Assembly (NCBI GenBank): GCA_017590115.1
Contig: JAGGNK010010225.1
Span: 8,854,834-8,918,833 of the forward strand
Origin: Montifringilla adamsi
Lineage: Eukaryota; Chordata; Aves; Passeriformes; Passeridae
Direction: 5' to 3'
Length of the DNA stretch: 64,000 nucleotides
The notes below the pieces were generated by a model. It ran no database searches. It was not told the origin of the DNA and saw nothing but the letters and a program-made list of their open reading frames with translations. The translations under genes and the position numbers were made by a program. Of this stretch, positions 37,101-50,554 are shown in pieces; position 1 is the stretch's first letter, and the number at the start of each line of letters is the position of its first letter.

Positions 37101-37803
37101 AACTGTGGGTTTAGCTTTAACTAGGTGGCTACTTTGAGCAGTCAGTATCATGCAAACAAAAATCTAATGATATAACTCATCTAACAAGTCAGTGAATGTA
37201 TAACTTTTCTCATGTAATGCATCAAAGACAGAATTATTCAGATAAACAGATCATGTACATAGGGTTGTAGGTATAAACACAGGGGTGTATGCAGGGATGT
37301 ACTCTGTTCTACAGTTTAATAAGTTATTTCTCTTTTCTGACATCCTCTTAGCTCAGCAGCTGTGCTTCCCCAAAACTCTCACCAAGATGCACTCGATAAG
37401 GAGCCTTTTTTTTTTTTTTGACAGAAATGTTCTTTCTCACAATTTTCTCCTCTGATTCACAGCTTACCTTTTCTACATGAGGTAGCCCCACTCAGCAGCT
37501 AAAAAATTCACTCCTTCACTGGCCAGTACAGCAAAGCAATGCACCTTCAAAGAGAACGTCTGAAGCAACTCTGTCATCACTTGGCAGGACAGTGATTCCA
37601 AATTTGAGTGACTGGCTATTTTTTTTTTTTTGGTCCCATTTTGTTTACCTCTCATCTCTCCCTGGTTTGTAAACAACTATTCAGTGGTCAAAAAACAATT
37701 CACAAATTGTTCACCAAAACAAGTAAAGCTAATCAAGGAGGCCATAACTTTTGCTGCTTATTTCATTTTTTGCAGCATGGCTAGTCCTGGCAGACACAAT
37801 GCA

Positions 37804-37838
37804 GCGGACAGACAGGCAGGTGGGCAGGCAGGCAGCCC
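37804..37838. repeat. Short (GGCA/GACA)n tract
   Basis: Imperfect tetranucleotide run GACAGACAGGCAGG... with GGGCA and GGCA units, about 35 bp. Confidence 0.75.
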
Positions 37839-40800
37839 CCTTCCCCTGCCCTCCCCTGCCAGCTGGATGGTGGCTGCAGGGCAGCTACACTGCTCCATGT
37901 CATCTGAGAACCTGGACACGTCAGTCCACCCGAGTCCATGCCAGCACTGTCGGCTAGCACCACATCTGGTTGTGTTTGAGTTCTCAGAAGGCAGCCAGGG
38001 ATATTTTTGTTTAGGTTTATACATTTTATCACCTTTATGACAATGAAAATCTATAGCTTGAATATTCTTGGTCCAAAGGGACCTGGGTGTCCAGGACCTA
38101 TGAATCATAAGGAACGTTTTTCAGGGAAAAGGACACTCAGTGTGTTTTGCAATGTAAGAAATCAGTCTAGACATTACCAACTTTTAAAAAACAATGTCGA
38201 AAGCAGCCCACTAAAATTTTTCTGAATTATTAAAAAAAAAAAAAATTCAAAGCCAGCTCCACATGTTCAAATGAACTTGATCAGCAGCCCAAGACAGTGA
38301 GCTAGTCTCGGCCCTAGCTGTGGCACTGCTACACCTTTTTAATCTGGAGCTGAGGAATATGACATATTATATACACCAGTGAATTGTAAAGTAGTTAATT
38401 TTCTGGGCAGCTGACAGAAGTGATCGATTGGCCCCACTCCTTACAAATGCCTCACCTTTTCTCTTCTCCCCCTGCTCTCCTCCCTCCCTGCTCCAGAAAT
38501 GCCTCAGACCACAACATCCATCAAGTCACATACACTGTTTTACACGGAGCTTCACAGGACTGCAAGCAGGGCTTCATGTTTGCTCTGTATTTCAGTATTA
38601 CGGTTTGGCCCTGAACAGTTCTGAATCAGACCGTAGTATTATTTCTTATCACAAGCCCTATTCTGTTGCTGATGCTTGAAGAACTATTGCTATTATTTTT
38701 CTAATTACATTTGAGGTGGAAGAGAAAATGTAATGGGATATAGTAGCAGTTAAAACTGCCTGCAAGATGTTTTAAATTTTTCCAATTCTTTCCCATCAAT
38801 TTTATCAGGAATTTTTCCTATTAGAACAGCATTCTGAAATATTTTACCAAGATTAAGAGACAACCTCACTCATTTAGTATTTTCATTTTTTTAAAGGAGG
38901 GTCCTTTAAATATAATATAATTTCACCAGTCTTCAGAGCCCATACTTTGAAAAGGATATTTTTTTCTGTTATCTTCTTCTGACTGAAAACCATGGAGGCA
39001 TAGATGAATGTTTTTCTGATCTTAAAATCACTGTATTTTAAGTAAGAAGTTATATGATTAAGAGCAACATGCATCTAACAGGATTTCCCCACAAAATGAA
39101 ATAATGGATTGTTTTACAAGTGTTTCATAAATTGGTAAATGCTTGGGTGGACCAAATAATGTCCACTTAAACTAGACATATACTAATTTAAACTAGAATT
39201 AGACAAATCTCAGCAGCTGTTTCCAGAAGGTATTATTATTATTACTATTTACCATGTTGATATAAAAATAAAACTCATCTATACTAGACATACTGTGATT
39301 TATTTTTCTTTGGTCTCTTCCTCCTTTTAATTCTGGGGCTTTAAATGACTGGAAAATAAGTAAGAGTATACTTTGAAGAAACAAAATCTTCATCCACGAT
39401 GTCAAACTGTGCGGCCAGTTTCACAGCCTGTCTGCAGTGCAGCATCTGACATGAATCCTACTTTCTTCAACATTTGTTTCTCTCACACTGTGGCAAAATA
39501 AGATAAATTAAATATACCACAGGAGAGATACTGGAAGAATTCACTTCACGTATGCAGTTGTTGCCGTGGGACAGCTGAGTAAACAGCTTGCAAAAGTCTG
39601 TTTGAAGACTGCCAGCTAGTTACACCCATAATTTGATCTCTATTAACAAAAACAACTCAAACTGTTGCAATACCCCAAGTTGATTGCTGAGCATCTACAT
39701 TATACAGTGTTGCTTGAGTAACCCTCTGCAGCAGCAGGGGCTGTGTTTTGATACCCATTCAATACTTCCCAGCTTGCTGAGTAGTAGAACATCCACCAAA
39801 ACCAGAAAATGCATAGGAAAAGCCACAGAGAGGTTTTGGCAATATTATCCCATGACTGACAGAAAAATAGTTGTGTAATACTGTTCAACTCAGTGAGTCA
39901 GAATAACAAGTCTAATAAATATGTCCTTCTGAGCTGGATATAGAACAATCCAGGGAGTGAGAGTGATCTGGGGGAGGGGGAAAATCCAGAGTAACTGTTT
40001 TTGCAAATAATGCCATGGTCGTGTATAAATATGTGGTGTTTCTGATTGATGCTCAGCATCACAAAGTCAACAAAGATACCTGCACTGACTTACTAAACTT
40101 CAAAGTGATGTGCTGACAAAAAACATAAGACTGCTTGGGCTGACAGCAGAATTAGAATGGAAAACAACAGCTTGCTGGTGACCCTCTTTCTGGAAATCTG
40201 GGAGTCCTCGCTGAGACTATCCAGGTGATTTACTCCACACTAAGGTGACGGTAAAACCATCCAAAAAAGCTTGTATGAAAACTCCATGGATTCACAGCAT
40301 ATTTCAAATTTAGGTCTGTTGATGCTGTTTGATTAAAAAAGGCTTCACTAATGCAACATCACACTAAATTATAAAAATAGAAATTTAGACTGAGGGAATC
40401 CAAAATTTTGTTTGTGGAAAAAATATGATGGCTATTGTGCAACACAGCAAAACATACATGTACTGCAATATTTTTAGGCATGTTATTACATTTAAGTCCA
40501 TGTTGCATTAGAATACAGTAACATTCACTACTGTCCTTTGTAACACATAAAAAACTCTGGAACTGAAAATATCACATGATGGGAATCCCCATTTTCAGTG
40601 TTGGTTAACATAGCAACAGCAAAAGCAATCCGTACCTTTACAAAATCGGAATGACCATCACTCCCAATATTTGTAGCAATTTCCTGTTCTTTTGATGAAT
40701 TGCCGTTATAAAAATACGTATTTTTAATCTTATTGAGTTTGATGAAGTTTTTAACTGCAAAAGGCCTGGCAAGACAGATGAAGACTTCAGAAAAAGATTT

Positions 40801-43800
40801 AAAAATTATGCATTCAAAGAAACATGCTCCCTCCTGTTCAAATTTTTCTTTCCACATTGTCTTAACATATTAAGAAATCTTAGCACATTAAACAGAAATT
40901 GTGCAATAATTTTAGAGATTAATGGCAAGAGTGGGAGAAGACAATGACTTTTCTCTGAGAAATTATCTGGAGGCACTTTGCCTCCAGTCTCCAATTAAAA
41001 AGAAACCACAGAACACCTTTTATCTTCCTCTGTTTCAATTTCTTCCTCAAAATACTGTGCTAAAGCAGTATCCTGCAAAAAAACAAAAAACCCAACCCAA
41101 ACCTCACACCCCCCACCCCCCAGGAATGAACTAGATAACATAAGCAATCTGGGTAAGAGGCTTTTCAAAGTACACAGAGTTTGAGCATGATTGTGCTTAC
41201 TTCACAAAAGCTATGCCTGTGTGCATTACTCTGAATTCTATAGCCTACGTGTAAGAGGTGTGGCAAGCTGAACAGAATTATGCATGCCCCTTGGTGTGTT
41301 GCTGCCACCAAAGCCAAGTCTTCCAGCTAGGTTATGGTTCTTCAATACAGATAATTGGCACAAGCCCAATACAAAGTGCCAGCCAGCATCCCAGAAATTC
41401 CACTGCTCATACGAGTGCTGTGACACAGAGTTTATACACGTTTTGCAGGTCACCTTGCACCTTGCTCTGATGTGGTTTTGCATTAGCGTTAGAAGGACAG
41501 TGTCGTCTAAACATCAGAGAGGATATGAGATGGCAAATGATCACAGTGGCATTTAGGACGGTGAAGGAGAATGTTTTGTTGAATTTTTGTCGTCAGTGAT
41601 TGCACACACAGATTGCAGATGTGAATTGCTGCGTATGTGTCTGACAGTAGTTGAAGTGAGTCTTTTCCTTCATGCTGGACCCAAGACTGAGCATTTGTGC
41701 TCACACCCATGTCTGTGTGTGCACCTTTTTCACTTAACTCCCTTTCATTTGCCCCCTTGTAAAACTCTCCTGAGCACCCCTGTTGAGGCCCTCACAGGTC
41801 CTTGGGCACAGCTGCCACCACCTCAGCATTTCACTCTGCAGCTGCTGCAAAGCAGCTCAAGGTCACTAGGTAGACAGCAAACTGCAAGCACAGTGTGTTA
41901 TTGCTACCATGGCATTTCAAGTGGAAATATCTGCGAGGTTCTTCATAAACCCAGAATTTCCATAAGGTTCCCTTCCAAGTGAGTATAGAGTATACGGATG
42001 GAGAATGAAAACAACGGGGGCGCTTGGTAACGTTTATAGTTGTGAAGGCAGCAGCTGAGTGAGAGCTCAAAGAGTTGGCACAGGATGTCCTCCTCCTCCA
42101 GCATAGCAAGGAAAAGACATTACTGGAACCGGGGGGGAGAAGTGGGGGATCTAACACAGTGGAGGAGCTCAGTGCTTGAAGAGTTACAAACATGCCGCCC
42201 ATCAAGGGTAGGACTCTGCTGTAGGAAACAGGGACTGCAGTGAATGAAATCATTAACCAAAGTTACAAAATATGGAAAATAAGGCACCAAAAAGCTGTGA
42301 GCCACCCACTCAAACCCATATGTGAAAGTATAAATCAAACACTAACTGCCCAGCAAACTGGCAGTTGGCACTATAATATTACATGCAGCGCCAGCTAAAG
42401 GTTTCCTTCTATGTTTGGGGGTAACTTTGTTTTTTAAGGCCTTTGCCACAAAAGAAAATAATTAAAAATACAAGCATGCATTTTAACGTACATGTAAAAT
42501 ACATACTACATGCTTTCACGTAAAAATACGTGTACATATTTTTACTGAATTTAGAAGCAGAGATCAAGAACAAAGAAACTCTGAGACAGTACCTACACTA
42601 TTCTACATCTTTTGGCTCCCATCACTGATTTCTTGTAAAACCCTGGTGAAGAAACTAAAGGGAATTGACTCCACCATCTCTGCCAAATCTATCATTTCAA
42701 CAGGAAGCACTCTCTACCATGCAGTAATAAATGTTTCTTGCTGGCAAATTCACTTTTTTACCACTTCTAGGGTCTCACTAGGACTGGCAGCAGAAACCTT
42801 CACCAAACTTTTAAGACAGCCTTTTATAACATCTATGTAGTTTCTTCTATTGTAAAAGTACTAAACTAGCAAAAACCTTTTAAGTCCACTCTTTCCCAGT
42901 CATTGGTGAACTTTAATGAGATTCGTGGTCCAAAAGGCAAGTTTTTTTCTGAATTTCCTACTGAATATATTGGCAAAACAACAGCTGTCGTACCGTGCTA
43001 AGGCTGTCTCCCACCCACCCCCTGCTCTGGCACAGCTTGCTTGGATGTGTTGATTCATCCGCAGGAGAAGGGGAAAGCACTGGACCCACTGGCTGGAGCG
43101 CGTAGGAAGGAGGCGCGTCTGCCAGCAAATCTCTAGACTTTGATCACTCCTACTTATTTGCCTCTGTCTCCCTGCTGCACTCATTTTACCTACAGTCATC
43201 CCACCTTGGCAAGGATGTTTGCAAAAGCTAATAAGCCAAGCGTAGTCAAGCCTAGTTAGTATAGAGATGGGAAACCTCCAAGGAAAACCTAGCTACCGCA
43301 GGAAGACATCCAGCTGGCACACAGCTTTCTCTTTCAGCAAAAACAGTCACCCAGCATTGCGCAGTAGGTGAGGGGTGGCAGAAATTTACTGGTGGAAAGC
43401 ACTTTTTCCTCTCTTCTTTCAAACAGAATTCTGGGTCACTTATAATAACTGAAAGGATGTAAGAATTTACCTAGAATTGTTACATGAAAAGAGATATCCG
43501 GAATATTCATATTCCACCTCCTTAAAATTATGACTGCAAATCTAAAAGATGCATCCCCCTTTTCTGTTTGAAGTTATTGAGAGGTTTTGATTCTCTAAGA
43601 AGCTACAACTGTGTACCTCAAAGCATTTTAGTATAAAAAGCCATTCAAGCTTACTAAAGGCTTTGATATGAAATACAACACATCTAACTCTTTGCTTCTC
43701 ACACAGTCATTTGGACTCACATAAAGTGCAACATCCCACCACCTGAGCAATGAAGACAGCATCTTACCTAAGTGTAAAAAGTAAATGCCAAATGCCTGTA

Positions 43801-43825
43801 GGGTAAAACCCAGTATGTCCTGGAG

Positions 43826-44184
43826 CAGTGTTACTCAACTGGTGGTCAACAACAGAAGGTGGTCTCTGAAATGTGTGGAAATTCTCGCACACCTTACTGT
43901 GCAGCTCAGAGGTCACTCTCTAAAGGCAGGGTTCTAGCTGGGAGTGAGTGTCCTATTTATGTTAGTGTCTAATTAAGATGTTGGTAATTAGAGCAAAACA
44001 AAATTATGACTTCACAAAGTAATACTCAGTTGACAATAAGTGCTCCATAGCTCATCTATCACACCAGTGCCACCCCTGCTTTCCCTGCCCAATGTCTAAA
44101 CAACACTGGGATGCAACTTTATCTGTGGAGTTTGTTCGTAACAGCGAGATGCCCTGCCGGTTTTAAAGATGTGAAGTAACACTG
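43826..44184. mobile_element. Degraded hAT-type DNA transposon (non-autonomous)
   Basis: The left end CAGTGTTACTCAACTGGTGGTC matches the familiar hAT/Charlie terminus pattern (CAGTGNTTCTCAACC). The right end, reversed, reads CAGTGTTACTTCAC, giving terminal inverted repeats with nine identical bases. Flanks TCCTGGAG and CTTTAGAG are eight bases each and differ only by transitions and resemble the hAT target pattern NTCTAGAN. Length is 359 bp with no coding capacity, as in MITE-like derivatives. Strand cannot be assigned. Confidence 0.6.
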
Positions 44185-45738
44185 CTTTAGAGAAACATTC
44201 AGGGGATGCTTTAGGAAAGGTTTGTGTTCCTGGTTCATACTTTCAGTATTAATATCTCCCATTTTATGGTATTTTTACCTCTGGGTTTCTGTTCTACCAC
44301 CCACAGTCACTGTAATTTCCTATTACTTCAGCATCCGCCTACAGATTCTCCGAACAATTTATTGGGCTCTTCAGGCACTATGACAATGCTGATACATAAT
44401 AATTACATTACTATACATTTGCATACCCATCCTACCTTCTCCAGCAACTTCTGAAGTGAGGCATTAACAAATTAGAGCTTTACCAAGAGAGCCACATGGT
44501 GACCAACTAAGGAGGCTACTTTAGTCCTGGTGGTGCAGAGGGCATGTGTGGAAAAGCCCAGCACTGTTATCGCTGCACACTTTTTTATTTCCATCTAAGT
44601 GGGAAACATTTCATTTTCAACATGACTCAGGATCCCACTTTTTGATAGAAATGAGTCTTTAATTTTGGGGGTTTTCCTAATGAAAACTATGGAACAGCTA
44701 CTTTTCACCCAATTTCTTCAAAATCATATGAAAGTATTTGCAACTGCAAGCAAAGCATTAAAAGTATCAGGACGATTAGGAAGGAACATGAACAGCCTGG
44801 CAGGATGGTGACCTGACAGCTGATGTTTAATCAGGACTGGATGGAACAGTAAATTATCAAAACCCGCCACTTCAAAACAATCAAAACCAAACATGTCCCA
44901 AGGCTCAGAATTCAAACTGGGAAGGAAAGAGAGTGACAGAGAAGGCAACCCTTCCCTGCAACTGTTCTGAGAGCTTTTGTGATGGAATATTGCAAATCTT
45001 AACACACAGTGTACCAAAGCTTCATTATTGAAAACATCCCAGCTTGCTAAGTGTACTAGTGCATGTGATGTTTATAGTAACTACACATTCCTGAGGATTT
45101 CTCAAAATAATTTATTACAGGGATTACAGGCCTACTATCAATAAACTTCCTAATTAATATGTCTTAGTCAGTCCATTCCCCTTCCGTCTAATACACAGAA
45201 GTGCTAAATTTGGGAATGATAATGACATTATCACTGTTACTGTGTAGTAGCAGGGAAAATCTGACTTTTACAGATCTCAGATATTTAAAAATCTCTGAGT
45301 AATTAAAATTAATGTGGGAATTTCTGCTAGACTGCTTAAGAAATACAGAAGCTCATTGCTAACACTGCTCACTCTGATGATAAGTTAAAAATTTGCTGAG
45401 GACATCAGAGCATGAGAAAAGGCAAAAAAAAATTTAAAGGAACGGCTCTTTTTTTTTTTTTCTGCGGCACATGCACAGCCTGTCATGGGCTGGGACACTC
45501 ACATGTAATATTTTTTATAGGCTACAATTTTCATTTATCTTTTAATAAGAATTACAGCTAGGATCTCAGTTAGAAGAAAAACTTTAATCAAAACAAGAAA
45601 AAAATTAATAGAAACAGGACTTTTACTGAGTGATACTGCAAGGTTATTTTAAAAATCTTTTCACTTGTAAATGTTGTTGGTTATAGCAAAATCTTCCTAT
45701 TTTAGGAGAAACTAATCTAATCACATGAACCAAAACCA

Positions 45739-45739
<1 letters not shown>

Positions 45740-45774
<35 letters not shown>

Positions 45775-45789
45775 CCCCAAAAACCCCCA

Positions 45790-45839
<50 letters not shown>

Positions 45840-45900
45840 AAAAAAAAAAAAAAACCAAAAAGAAATAAAAAATACCAAAACCAAATCATCCAAAAAACCC
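45740..45900. repeat. Long A-rich low-complexity tract
   Basis: A run of 33 A (45740-45772), CCCCCC, then a run of 48 A (45791-45838), then more A with isolated C. Almost no G or T over about 160 bases. Seen directly. The tract length in the assembly may not be exact. Confidence 0.95.
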
Positions 45901-46576
45901 CACAAAAAATACCACCACCGCCTTTTAAAAAAATTAGTGTTTCTTGGTAAGATTTACCCTTGCAAAAATTACTTGATCCAATTTTTAAATTTGGGATAAT
46001 TCACTTGGAAACAGTGACCTGTTTCTGCTTCTATCCAATCAAGGAAAAAAATTCCCAGTAGGGTAGGGGTTGAACCATTTTACTTTTAAGTTTATTTTTC
46101 CTTGTTGTATTTAATGTTCTAACCAGACGTCCTACAAAATAAACTACAACAAGCTTGTCTGGACATTTAATAAGGGCCAGATTCAGCAACCACCAGCTAG
46201 TAAATTTAGCATTTAATGGGCACAATTCATTGGCCCAATTTTGGAAAAAGAAAGAGACATATTCAGGGAAAGATATTACATGCAGAGATGTCTCAGAGAA
46301 GTGTACATCAATTTTCATTTATGCAGTTTCATTCTTAGGTGTGATAACTTTATTGTGTAGAGACTTGCACCATTTCAGCCTAAGAACTGTTTTTAAATAT
46401 TCCCAAATAGATAAGTCCAGTAGACTTATTCCAACATGCTGGTTTCAAAGTCAGAGAGAGTTCATCCAGAGCCTTTTTTGACTTTTCACTACAGAGGCCA
46501 GAGCAAACAGGACATGGCAAAGACCCGAAGTACCCATTTCCTTTCTGAATGCTATCAGAGTAATTTCTGTACTTCA

Positions 46577-46900
46577 GCATAAAATCACCAAAGCCTAAAG
46601 GTTGGAAATTACATTTAATATCATTAATTACCTTTAATATCATTAAGTCTAATCATCAACATAGTAGCACCACTATGTTCACCATTAAACCATGTGCTCA
46701 AGGGCCATATTCATGTCTTTTGAACACTTCTAGGGATGGTGACTCCACCAGTCTGTTCCAATGCTTTACAACCCTTTCAAACTTTATCAACTCGTCATAA
46801 AATTTTCCTAATATCTAATCTAAACCTCCCCTGCCACAACTTGTACCTAAACAATTGGATCATTATGTGGATACATTTTTTTGTTACCAGTAAATCAGTC
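46577..46900 (-). mobile_element. Older CR1 LINE 3'-end fragment
   Basis: On the plus strand the order of words is that of a reversed CR1 3' end: CATAAAATCACC, AAGGTTGGAAA, AAGTCTAATCATCAAC, CTAGGGATGGTGACTCCACC, CTGTTCCAATGC, ACAACCCTTTC, TTTTCCTAATATCTAATCTAAACC. The copy is more diverged than the one at 33.3 kb and has a short duplication of TTAATATCATTAA near its 3' end (46615-46645). Confidence 0.85.
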
Positions 46901-48730
46901 TACTCCATTGGTAGAAAAAAGTTAAGCTAAAGAAGGCAAAAAGGACTCAGTTAACATTAAGGATGTGTTTTCTGTATTTTTGTTCCAGACTGTGTAAAAC
47001 AAAAGCTTTACAACTAGACATGGAAGCACCTAGCTAATGTGGCACTGAGGACCTGATCCCACTCCAGTAAAGTCAGTGGAAATACTTCCGCAGTGCTTAG
47101 AACAAGCCTGTTATATGAGGTGAATGAGTCATAAGAATAATTCACACACAGAATGATTCACATTTAATAGGACTATTGTCCAAATGCAATGCAATCAGGA
47201 GTTTTGGATCCCTGAAATGTCTGTCAGTGCATGTCCTTTCTCCTGATTCTCCCTCTTTATTTCTTTGCAATCTAGATGGCAAAGTAAGAGCTGGCTCAAA
47301 CCACCACTGATCACCAACATACGACTGAACACATAGACTGAAGGGTGGTGCTCCTTCCTCAGCCCAGCTGGGTTTTGCAGATTCTGGGGGCGAGTAAGGG
47401 CAATGCAGGGATGCTGAACAGGTCCAGGACACAAGGGCAGACCAAGCTGCTGTGGCCAGTTGCTCTGGTGAATTGTGCTTCCCCCACAGCCCCTGGGTGC
47501 AGTCGGGTTCTCCCAAGTCCTTCCTTTTGTCTGGAGTTGCGAACATAAAGGAAATTATAAAGTTTGCTCAAATCAGGGAAGCCTGCAGAACAGGACTGGA
47601 GAGGCAGTGCTTTCTCATCTCCTCTGTTTGCCTGTGTGAGTCTAGGTTGCCTTAGAAAAATTAGCACTGCTTTGTGCCACAGTGTCTGGGCAAATGGTAG
47701 TAAAGTACAGCTCAGCTAGGAATTAGAGCCCAGGCCAAGCAGAACAAAAACATAAAATGAAATCAGTGTGTTTACTCACTTGCTTTACTAGAGTCAGAGT
47801 TATAGAAGATATGGAAAAGACCCTAAAAGGGACTTTCTGAATTAATTTAAGTAGGAAAAGAGAGATTTTCATTATTTCTATTTAAAGGAAGAAAGAGGAA
47901 TTTTAAAGGAATAACATAAAGGAATGTGTTGGAATGGATATTTATCAAAGATATCCTGGGAATGATCACACATACTGCAATTTACAATATTGTTTTGATT
48001 TTTAAAATGTAATTTGACAACACAATTCCTTTAACTGTCTCTAGTGATAGCAAGTGATTACAACCATTTCTTGTACAGCAAGAGCCTTTTTAACATCTGA
48101 AAACAATAAATAGAGCACTCAAAGGCAACCTATGCTTTCAGTTCTTTTTTTATTTAAAACCTCCCAAACAGCACTCCAATGACTAATACTGGATCTCACA
48201 TTATCTTCTGTTGTTGTCATTGTCTGAATGAATAGTATATGCTGAATTTTATAAAGAGAATATGAATAGTAACAGACTGTATAAAATATTTATCTATTAT
48301 AGAAAAGGTAAAAGCCACATGACACACAAGTGGGTAATGGTGATTTATAGAATGCTCACAGAGTGTAAATGACCCTACTAAATCTCATTATCCTAAGTAT
48401 AGGTATAAATTCCTAGGGGACAACTGATATTGTGGGAATAGCAGGAGCATTATAGATCTCCAGTCTCCAATTAGTCTCAGGTAAAGTATGAAAGACTTTT
48501 TTATGAACAACAGAAGTATCAGAGAAAATAGAGGGTAATATGGTAGGTAAAGACTTTATAATCTACTACTTCAAACTTCAAATATTAACAGGAAGTGAAA
48601 TCTGGGTCTGAACTCCACATTGTAGACTTAACTTTGTTCCCACTGACATCAGCCTCAGTTTTGCTTCCAACCTTCGTGGGAATGGATGATGTGAAATAAC
48701 ACATGAAACATATTACTTTAAAATGTATTT

Positions 48731-48733
<3 letters not shown>

Positions 48734-48766
<33 letters not shown>

Positions 48767-48773
48767 TGGCCCT
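48734..48773. repeat. Poly(T) run of 40
   Basis: Uninterrupted 40-base T homopolymer in the CREB5 intron; in intron sense it is poly(A). Confidence 0.97.
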
Positions 48774-49611
48774 TCTGAAGTGCTGAGAAGTAATAACAGA
48801 AGCACTGCTAAGACTTTGAACAGCAACGGTGACTCTTAAGGATGTATACTTGCCTGGATTAATTTAAAACAAAAAAACTGACAGGAGTTTTTATATGAAT
48901 GTACAGCATGCTCTGAATGTACTCTCTCTCTGAACTCAGAGACAGATGAAACACTGGGAACTCCAATGGAAATGAATGTGCAGTGTAAAATAAACTCCAA
49001 TAATAAAATAAATTAACTCCAGGAAGCATCACCTGCACAGTCTTCAGTATTACCAATCAGGTTGCACAGACAAAATGTACCAGTTTGGCCCTTTTTATTC
49101 AGTAGTAAACCCATTTTAAAAAGTATTTATCTTACCTTACATCAACAACAAGAAAATTTGTTCAACCCTGTCACCTGAACATCCTTTATAATCTTAGGAA
49201 GAGATAAGCACTTCCAGACAGTGACAAATCCCACTTAATTTCTGACACTTCTTTCATCCCATCATACTTGGGATATTTGCACTTGAAAAGCAGCAATTCA
49301 GAAGCTGTGTCCAGGTCTAAAGCAGTGAGAGGTCTAAGGAAGAGGACCTGCCAACTACTTTGGTCAGCTGTAACTTGCCCATATTCACAAGCACAAAGAC
49401 CTGTACAGTCCTCCTGCATCATTGTCTGGTCTGATTCATTCTACTTTTGTAAGTAACATTTTTCCAGCAGCTGACAAATTAAAAGAAAAGTGAAACATCA
49501 CTTTTTTATAAAAAACTGGTAATGGGCATTTTTTTAAAAAAAATTATTTTGCCTAAATTAGAGAGGAAAAACATCACTGGGTTTCAGTCTGTATCGAGTC
49601 TGATATGCATC

Positions 49612-49645
49612 AGCCTCTCTCCTCCTCCTCTTCCTCCTCCTCCTC
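49612..49645. repeat. (CTC)n/(TCC)n imperfect triplet repeat
   Basis: CTC/TCC triplets over about 34 bases, all pyrimidine on the plus strand, one TTC interruption. Confidence 0.9.
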
Positions 49646-50554
49646 AAAATAAAGCAAGCAGTGGTATTTTCACCTCAGTTCATATCTCAAATATGATCTG
49701 TATTTTATGTAGGGTAGAACAAACCTAGAAGAATTGCAGCAAGGCTGCAAGCATGAAAAAACAGGATGAGACCAAATCTTGTCTCTTCCTATGCTAATGG
49801 GGGTGCAATTGACTATCATGCACCTGAGAAGTTCAAATACAAGACACAAATGCACTCAGCAACCTCAACTTATATCCCATGTGCTACTGGGTCAATCTGT
49901 TCAGATCAGGATAAATAACCATGAGAAGACTGCTTTCAAATAAAGCACCCAACAAGCTCTCCCAGGTAGTTCTGAAACAAACACAAGAGCAATTCTTAAT
50001 TTGAATTCTCTTCCTGGGTTAACTGCATTCTCCTCAATTAGCCTCTATCTGTATCTCTACCATAAGCAGTTTGTGAAACAAACATGCAAATGCCTCATTT
50101 ACCATTCTGGTTCTTATACAAGCCAAGCCCCAACTCATGCATATTGTTTATGTTGAATTAGTTAAAGCAATAATCTGCAGAGGTCTACTTAGCTCTGGTA
50201 ATTACTTATAAATTTGCAAAAATGTTTGGGGAAAAGAAAGATGGGTGAGCATGCAAACAGATAAGGAATTTGGGATTGAGAAGAGCAGAGATCCAAGCCC
50301 CAGCAGAGATTTGGGTCATACAGCACTGACTGCCCTGATGAGGGGCGGCTCAACCCAAGCAGCTTTACCATTTCATAAACCTCCATCGAGCTGCATGGGG
50401 GCAGCGAGGCAGGTGCTGGCTGCCTGTGACCCCTGTGAGCTGGTTGTGAGTCAGGGCACTGCTGTCTGTCTGTCAGGCCTGAGGAGCAAGCGATGGTCCA
50501 GCCAGGGCTTGCAGTCAGTTCTCAGAATATGATTTCAGAGACCTGCCAGCTGGA

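Noticed and set aside
37065..37130. Possible MIR/AmnSINE-like core (AATCCTAAAGCATTTTGTAAAC)
   Set aside because: Only about 22 bases resemble the ATCCCAAAGCACTTTACAAAC core; no SINE head or tail could be found.
37630..38040. 136-codon plus-strand open frame
   Set aside because: Its length depends on the GGCA/GACA repeat tract; no domain.
41831..42253. 140-codon minus-strand open frame in the intron
   Set aside because: It is in CREB5 sense, but it does not resemble any CREB5 segment and has no convincing splice boundaries.
42600..42860. Possible very old L3/CR1-like LINE fragment
   Set aside because: Words such as GACTCCACCATCTC and a TTTCTTGCTGG part hint at it, but the order and match are too weak to call.
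45644..45905. Phe-rich open frames on the minus strand
   Set aside because: Translation of the poly(A)/poly(T) tract, not a protein.
47142..47546. 134-codon minus-strand open frame
   Set aside because: No recognisable motif and overlapping open frames of similar length on both strands; treated as chance.
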